The notes under the pieces were generated by a model. That model was not told the DNA's origin and did not search any database. It worked only from the letters and a program-made list of their open reading frames with translations. The translations under genes were made by a program, and so were the position numbers. A stretch of DNA of 5,572 nt from SHZI01 sp964384525 (lineage in GTDB: Bacteria; Pseudomonadota; Gammaproteobacteria; Steroidobacterales; GCA-2729495), in the NCBI GenBank assembly GCA_964384525.1, contig CAYLKO010000087.1:1-5572 (forward strand). Reading direction: 5' to 3'. Numbering within the stretch: position 1 is the stretch's first letter; each line of letters opens with the position of its first letter. Shown in pieces: positions 1-5,572 of this stretch.

Positions 1-3214
<3,214 letters not shown>

Positions 3215-3218
<4 letters not shown>

Positions 3219-3691
3219 GCCGCATTCCGCTGACCGAAGCCGGCGCAGCCCGCATGCGCGAAGAAATCCGGATGCTGAAGGCCGAAGCCCGACCGCAAAT
3301 CATCCAGGCCATTGCCGAAGCGCGTGCGCACGGCGACCTGAAGGAAAACGCCGAATATCATGCCGCCAAGGAGCAGCAGGGCTTCATCGAAGGCCGGATC
3401 CGGGAGCTGGAGAATCAGCTCGGCAATGCTGAAGTCATCGACGTTGCGCGCATGGTGGGCAGCGCCAGGGTGGTTTTCGGCGCCACGGTGAGTCTGGTCG
3501 ATGAAGACGACGGCACGGCCAGCCGGTACCAGATTGTTGGTGAGTACGAAGCCGACATGAAACTCGGCATGATCTCCATCACCTCGCCACTGGCCCGGGC
3601 GCTGATCGGCAAGAGCGAGGGCGATGTGGCGTCTTTCGTCGTGCCGGCCGGTGAAAAGAATCTCGAAATCGTGAAGGTTGAATATCTCTGA
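3215..3691 (+). CDS. greA: Transcription elongation factor GreA
   Basis: GreA enters the secondary channel of backtracked RNA polymerase and stimulates cleavage of the extruded RNA 3' end, which rescues stalled complexes. The 158-residue product has the family's usual length. The N-terminal coiled coil (about 1-75) carries the tip motif HGDLKENAEYHAAKEQQGF. The two acidic residues that help position catalytic Mg2+ are D41 and E44, exactly as in E. coli GreA. The C-terminal FKBP-like domain follows (VFGATVSLVDED, SPLARALIGK), ending in the typical VKVEYL. The ATG overlaps the carB stop by four bases (ATGA) and has a GGAG site at good spacing. No promoter of its own is evident, so transcription with carB is likely. 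The 3' end faces yhbY across 13 bp. Confidence 0.97.
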
Positions 3692-3693
3692 GA

Positions 3694-3712
3694 CCGGCTG
3701 ATGATCAGCCGG
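3694..3712. terminator. Perfect inverted repeat between convergent greA and yhbY, possible bidirectional terminator
   Basis: A 19-base perfect palindrome around one central base (CCGGCTGAT-g-ATCAGCCGG) starts three bases after the greA stop and covers the yhbY stop codon (3705-3707 on the plus strand). As RNA it would fold as a GC-rich stem of seven or more pairs with a loop of up to five bases on either strand. Neither side is followed by a U-tract, so it is not a textbook intrinsic terminator. Its place between convergent genes fits a shared 3' end hairpin or an RNA-stabilising structure. Confidence 0.5.
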
Positions 3713-4022
3713 GCTTCGGGGCCAGCAGCCGGCTTCCGGATGGCAGAGGGCGGAACAGCACGGCTACGTTGCCGATGCGGGTGATGACGGTGGCGCTGCT
3801 GCTCCCGGCAAGGGAGGTGATCGCCGCATCCCGACTGCCCCGGTCGGCGGCCGCCACCTTGACCTTGATCAACTCATGGTGACTGAGCGCCGCATCCAGC
3901 TCGGCCAGCAGCGGCGCGGTGATGCCGGCATTGCCGATCCGCACGACCGGTTCCAGGGCATGCGCCAATCCACGCAGATGCTTTCTCTGCTTTTCGGTGA
4001 GAGTCTGTGGCGTATCGTTCAT
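3705..4022 (-). CDS. yhbY: YhbY-family (CRS1-YhbY/CRM domain) RNA-binding protein, ribosome assembly factor
   Basis: This 105-residue protein is a single CRM domain, a KH-like RNA-binding fold. E. coli YhbY (97 residues) associates with pre-50S particles. Visible landmarks are the N-terminal LTEKQRKHLRGLAHALEPVV, the GxxG RNA-binding loop GNAG (residues 30-33) and the signature HHELIKVKV (about 48-56), followed by the AVLFRP strand near 87-92. The start is placed at MNDTPQ because the family begins just before the LTxKQ helix. Open frame upstream only reads antisense into rlmE. An ATG 15 codons earlier lies opposite the rlmE start and would add a sequence the family lacks. No good Shine-Dalgarno site is seen. 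The C-terminal tail (SGSRLLAPKPG) is not conserved. It is convergent with greA and divergent from rlmE. Confidence 0.94.
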   Translation of the reverse strand: MNDTPQTLTEKQRKHLRGLAHALEPVVRIGNAGITAPLLAELDAALSHHELIKVKVAAADRGSRDAAITSLAGSSSATVITRIGNVAVLFRPLPSGSRLLAPKPG

Positions 4023-4030
4023 TGCCCGGC

Positions 4031-4061
4031 AGTATAACGGCAGCCCCCATCCGCGAGTCAG
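4031..4061 (-). promoter_or_regulatory. Candidate sigma-70-type promoter for yhbY
   Basis: Read on the minus strand, TATACT (4036-4031) matches the -10 consensus at five of six positions. CTGACT (4061-4056) matches -35 at four of six, but the 19-base spacer is long. Transcription would start about 4025-4023, only a few bases before the ATG, giving a nearly leaderless message. That fits the lack of a Shine-Dalgarno site. This is inference from sequence only. Confidence 0.4.
4045..4050 (+). promoter_or_regulatory. Candidate sigma-32-type -10 element (CCCCAT) upstream of rlmE
   Basis: CCCCAT matches the core of the heat-shock sigma-32 -10 consensus (CCCCATnT) and lies 15 bases before the rlmE ATG. 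The rlmE-ftsH unit of E. coli is known to be sigma-32 dependent. A convincing CTTGAA -35 element is missing. The nearest is ATTGCC (4021-4026), 18 bases upstream, which is poor in both match and spacing. A separate TATAAC at 4033-4038 could be a vegetative -10 for the same gene but also lacks a good -35. Confidence 0.3.
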
Positions 4062-4065
4062 CAAC

Positions 4066-4686
4066 ATGAGTCGGAAATCCTCCAGTTCGCGCTGGAAGGC
4101 CCGCCAGGCCCGCGACCCCTTCGTCAAGCAGGCAAGGGAGCAGGGGTGGCGTTCCCGTGCGGTCTTCAAGCTTTCGGAACTGCAGGGACGTGAACGCTTG
4201 CTGAAGCCGGGCTCGGTCGTGATCGATCTGGGCGCAGCACCTGGTGCCTGGAGCCAGTTTGCCGCGGAAACGGCCGGGGCCGCCGGTCGCGTCATTGCCC
4301 TCGATCTGCTGCCGATGGCCGCCATTCCCGGTGTGGAAATCCTGCAGGGCGACTTCCGGGATGAGCAGACCCTCGCGGCCCTGCTGGCGCCCCTCGACGG
4401 TGCCCGCGTAGACCTTGTGTTATCCGATATGGCCCCCAATATGAGTGGTACCCGGGTCGTGGATCAGCCCCGGGCCATGCATCTGGCAGATCTGGCGGCT
4501 GACTTTGCCGGCCAGGTGCTGCGTCCAGGTGGCAATCTGGTGATCAAGCTGTTCCAGGGCGAGGGCTTTCAGGAATACGTGGAGAATGTGCGAACCCGGT
4601 TCGGTTCGGTACGCCTTCGAAAGCCTGCCGCGTCGCGGTCCGGAAACCGGGAGACATATCTGGTAGCCAGAAACTTCCGGTTGTAG
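4066..4686 (+). CDS. rlmE: 23S rRNA (uridine-2552 2'-O) methyltransferase RlmE (FtsJ/RrmJ)
   Basis: RlmE uses S-adenosylmethionine to methylate the 2'-OH of U2552 in the A loop of 23S rRNA, a late step in 50S maturation. The 206-residue product compares with 209 in E. coli. It is a Rossmann-fold methyltransferase with motif I DLGAAPGAWSQ (54-64), the acidic residue ending strand 2 (D80), and SDMAPNMSGT (120-129). The K-D-K-E catalytic set is complete: K35 in RSRAVFK, D121, K161 in VIKLFQGEGF, and E196 in NRETYLV. Each sits three positions before its E. coli counterpart (K38, D124, K164, E199). The start at MSRKSSSSRW matches the family's basic N-terminus. Longer in-frame sequence upstream is antisense to yhbY. 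The Shine-Dalgarno site is weak (GAG near 4055-4057). It ends in tandem TAG TAG codons, 48 bp before ftsH, with which it is probably co-transcribed. Confidence 0.97.
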   Translation: MSRKSSSSRWKARQARDPFVKQAREQGWRSRAVFKLSELQGRERLLKPGSVVIDLGAAPGAWSQFAAETAGAAGRVIALDLLPMAAIPGVEILQGDFRDEQTLAALLAPLDGARVDLVLSDMAPNMSGTRVVDQPRAMHLADLAADFAGQVLRPGGNLVIKLFQGEGFQEYVENVRTRFGSVRLRKPAASRSGNRETYLVARNFRL

Positions 4687-4720
4687 TAGGGTCTAAAAAG
4701 TCACTTTGTATCTGCCGCTT

Positions 4721-4725
4721 AGAGG
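4721..4725 (+). promoter_or_regulatory. Ribosome binding site of ftsH
   Basis: AGAGG lies nine bases before the GTG at 4735. The only in-frame codons between the preceding TAG (4720-4722) and this GTG are AGG, CCA, ATT and TCC, so the site and the stop together fix GTG as the start. Confidence 0.7.
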
Positions 4726-4734
4726 CCAATTTCC

Positions 4735-5572
4735 GTGCTGAATGACCTGGCCAAGAACATCATTCTCTGGATCGTCATCGCCATCGTGTTGCTGGCGGTG
4801 TTCCAGAGCTTCGGATCCGGCAATCGACAGCCGGATACGATCGAGTATTCCGATTTTCTCGATCTCGTGGACAGCGGCCAGGTGAATCAGGTCGTGTTCG
4901 AGGGCGATGTGATCCGCGGATCCCGCTCCTCGGGTGAGGCGTTTTCCACGCTCAGCCCCGAGACCGACAACACCGCCCTGATCGGTGACCTGAAGAAGCA
5001 CAACGTGCGGATCAGCGCCACGGCGCCCAAGGGGCAGCCGTTTCTCGTCAGCCTCTTCCTGAACTCCTTTCCGGTACTGCTGCTGATCGGTGTCTGGGTG
5101 TACTTCATGCGCCAGATGCAGGGTGGCGCCGGCGGTCGCGGCGCCATGTCCTTCGGGAAGAGCCGTGCACGCCTTCTGGGTGAAGACCAGGTCAAGGTTA
5201 CTTTCGTCGACGTCGCGGGTGTCGAGGAGGCCAAGGAAGAGGTCTCGGAGATCGTGGACTTCCTGAAGGATCCGGCCAAGTTCCAGCGTCTGGGTGGCAA
5301 GATCCCGAAGGGCGTCCTGATGGTCGGATCCCCCGGCACCGGCAAAACCCTGCTGGCCCGGGCCATCGCCGGCGAAGCCAAGGTGCCGTTCTTCACCATT
5401 TCGGGCTCGGATTTCGTCGAGATGTTCGTGGGCGTCGGTGCATCCCGGGTTCGCGACATGTTCGAGCAGGCCAAGAAGCATGCGCCCTGCATCATCTTCA
5501 TCGACGAGATCGATGCGGTCGGCCGGCAGCGCGGCGGCGCCGGATTCTCGGGCGGCAACGAAGAGCGCGAGC
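4735..5572 (+). CDS. ftsH: ATP-dependent zinc metalloprotease FtsH, N-terminal half (3' partial)
   Basis: FtsH is the membrane-anchored AAA+ protease that degrades unassembled membrane proteins and, in E. coli, sigma-32 and LpxC. The first 279 codons are present out of roughly 640 expected. A GTG start gives MLNDLAKN. Transmembrane helix 1 spans about residues 9-26, a periplasmic domain about 27-105, and helix 2 about 107-125 (ending VYFMRQMQGG). The cytoplasmic linker has MSFGKSRARLL. The AAA+ core begins with VTFVDVAG and KGVLMVG. It has Walker A GSPGTGKT (198-205, K204), pore loop MFVGVG (F231, G233) and Walker B IIFIDEID (D257, E258), then breaks off at GGNEERE. The second-region arginine fingers and HEAGH zinc site lie beyond the window. 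Walker A has Ser199 where E. coli FtsH has Pro. The gene is likely co-transcribed with rlmE. folP and glmM usually follow in this order but cannot be seen. Confidence 0.98.
   Translation, partial: MLNDLAKNIILWIVIAIVLLAVFQSFGSGNRQPDTIEYSDFLDLVDSGQVNQVVFEGDVIRGSRSSGEAFSTLSPETDNTALIGDLKKHNVRISATAPKGQPFLVSLFLNSFPVLLLIGVWVYFMRQMQGGAGGRGAMSFGKSRARLLGEDQVKVTFVDVAGVEEAKEEVSEIVDFLKDPAKFQRLGGKIPKGVLMVGSPGTGKTLLARAIAGEAKVPFFTISGSDFVEMFVGVGASRVRDMFEQAKKHAPCIIFIDEIDAVGRQRGGAGFSGGNEERE

Noticed and set aside
3919..4065. A 49-codon N-terminal extension of rlmE from an upstream ATG
   Set aside because: This stretch is antisense to the conserved yhbY N-terminus, and RlmE proteins start at the basic SRK/SSSRW segment.
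4023..4439. Upstream starts for yhbY on the minus strand, including an ATG at 4067-4065 that overlaps the rlmE ATG in a CATG
   Set aside because: The added residues are antisense to rlmE and absent from the YhbY family. The CATG overlap is a trivial palindrome.
4681..4711. A possible ftsH promoter in the rlmE-ftsH gap (TTGTAG ... TTTGTA/TTGTAT)
   Set aside because: Each hexamer matches consensus at only about three of six positions. Co-transcription with rlmE explains the layout without it.
4693..5481. A 262-residue open frame on the minus strand opposite ftsH
   Set aside because: It is a shadow of the ftsH coding strand. The His- and Asp-rich composition comes from reverse-complemented codons and shows no domain.

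Overview
This is a GC-rich, gene-dense chromosomal window holding five housekeeping genes: carB, greA, yhbY (opposite strand), rlmE and ftsH. It most likely comes from a non-enteric gammaproteobacterium. The proteins read like E. coli and Pseudomonas orthologues with every expected catalytic residue visible in the clean sequence. The order carB-greA-yhbY(-)-rlmE-ftsH is the arrangement known in Pseudomonas and many other non-enteric gammaproteobacteria, where carA lies upstream and folP-glmM downstream. I cannot place the organism more finely from this sequence.

Layout: positions 1-3218 hold carB, the carbamoyl phosphate synthetase large chain, lacking only about 23 N-terminal codons. Near its 3' end it is broken by ten Ns (2984-2993) flanked by poor-quality sequence. 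greA (3215-3691) starts inside the carB stop as an ATGA overlap. yhbY (3705-4022, minus strand) converges on greA, and a perfect inverted repeat sits at the junction. rlmE (4066-4686) diverges from yhbY across 43 bp that must hold the promoters of both genes. ftsH (4735 to the window end) follows rlmE after 48 bp and is cut off inside its AAA+ domain. No stretch of more than 300 bases lacks a gene.

Together the genes cover synthesis of the pyrimidine and arginine precursor (CarB), transcript-cleavage rescue of stalled RNA polymerase (GreA), 50S ribosome assembly and 23S rRNA modification (YhbY, RlmE), and membrane protein quality control (FtsH). RlmE and FtsH form a known heat-shock transcription unit in E. 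coli, and a partial sigma-32-like CCCCAT element is present here upstream of rlmE.

I see no mobile element, CRISPR array, RNA gene or new system. The most useful observation concerns the assembly. The bases before the Ns look like a noisy second copy of the bases after them, and removing positions 2932-2993 restores one open carB of the expected length. The gap is therefore probably an unmerged contig overlap and not a biological disruption.
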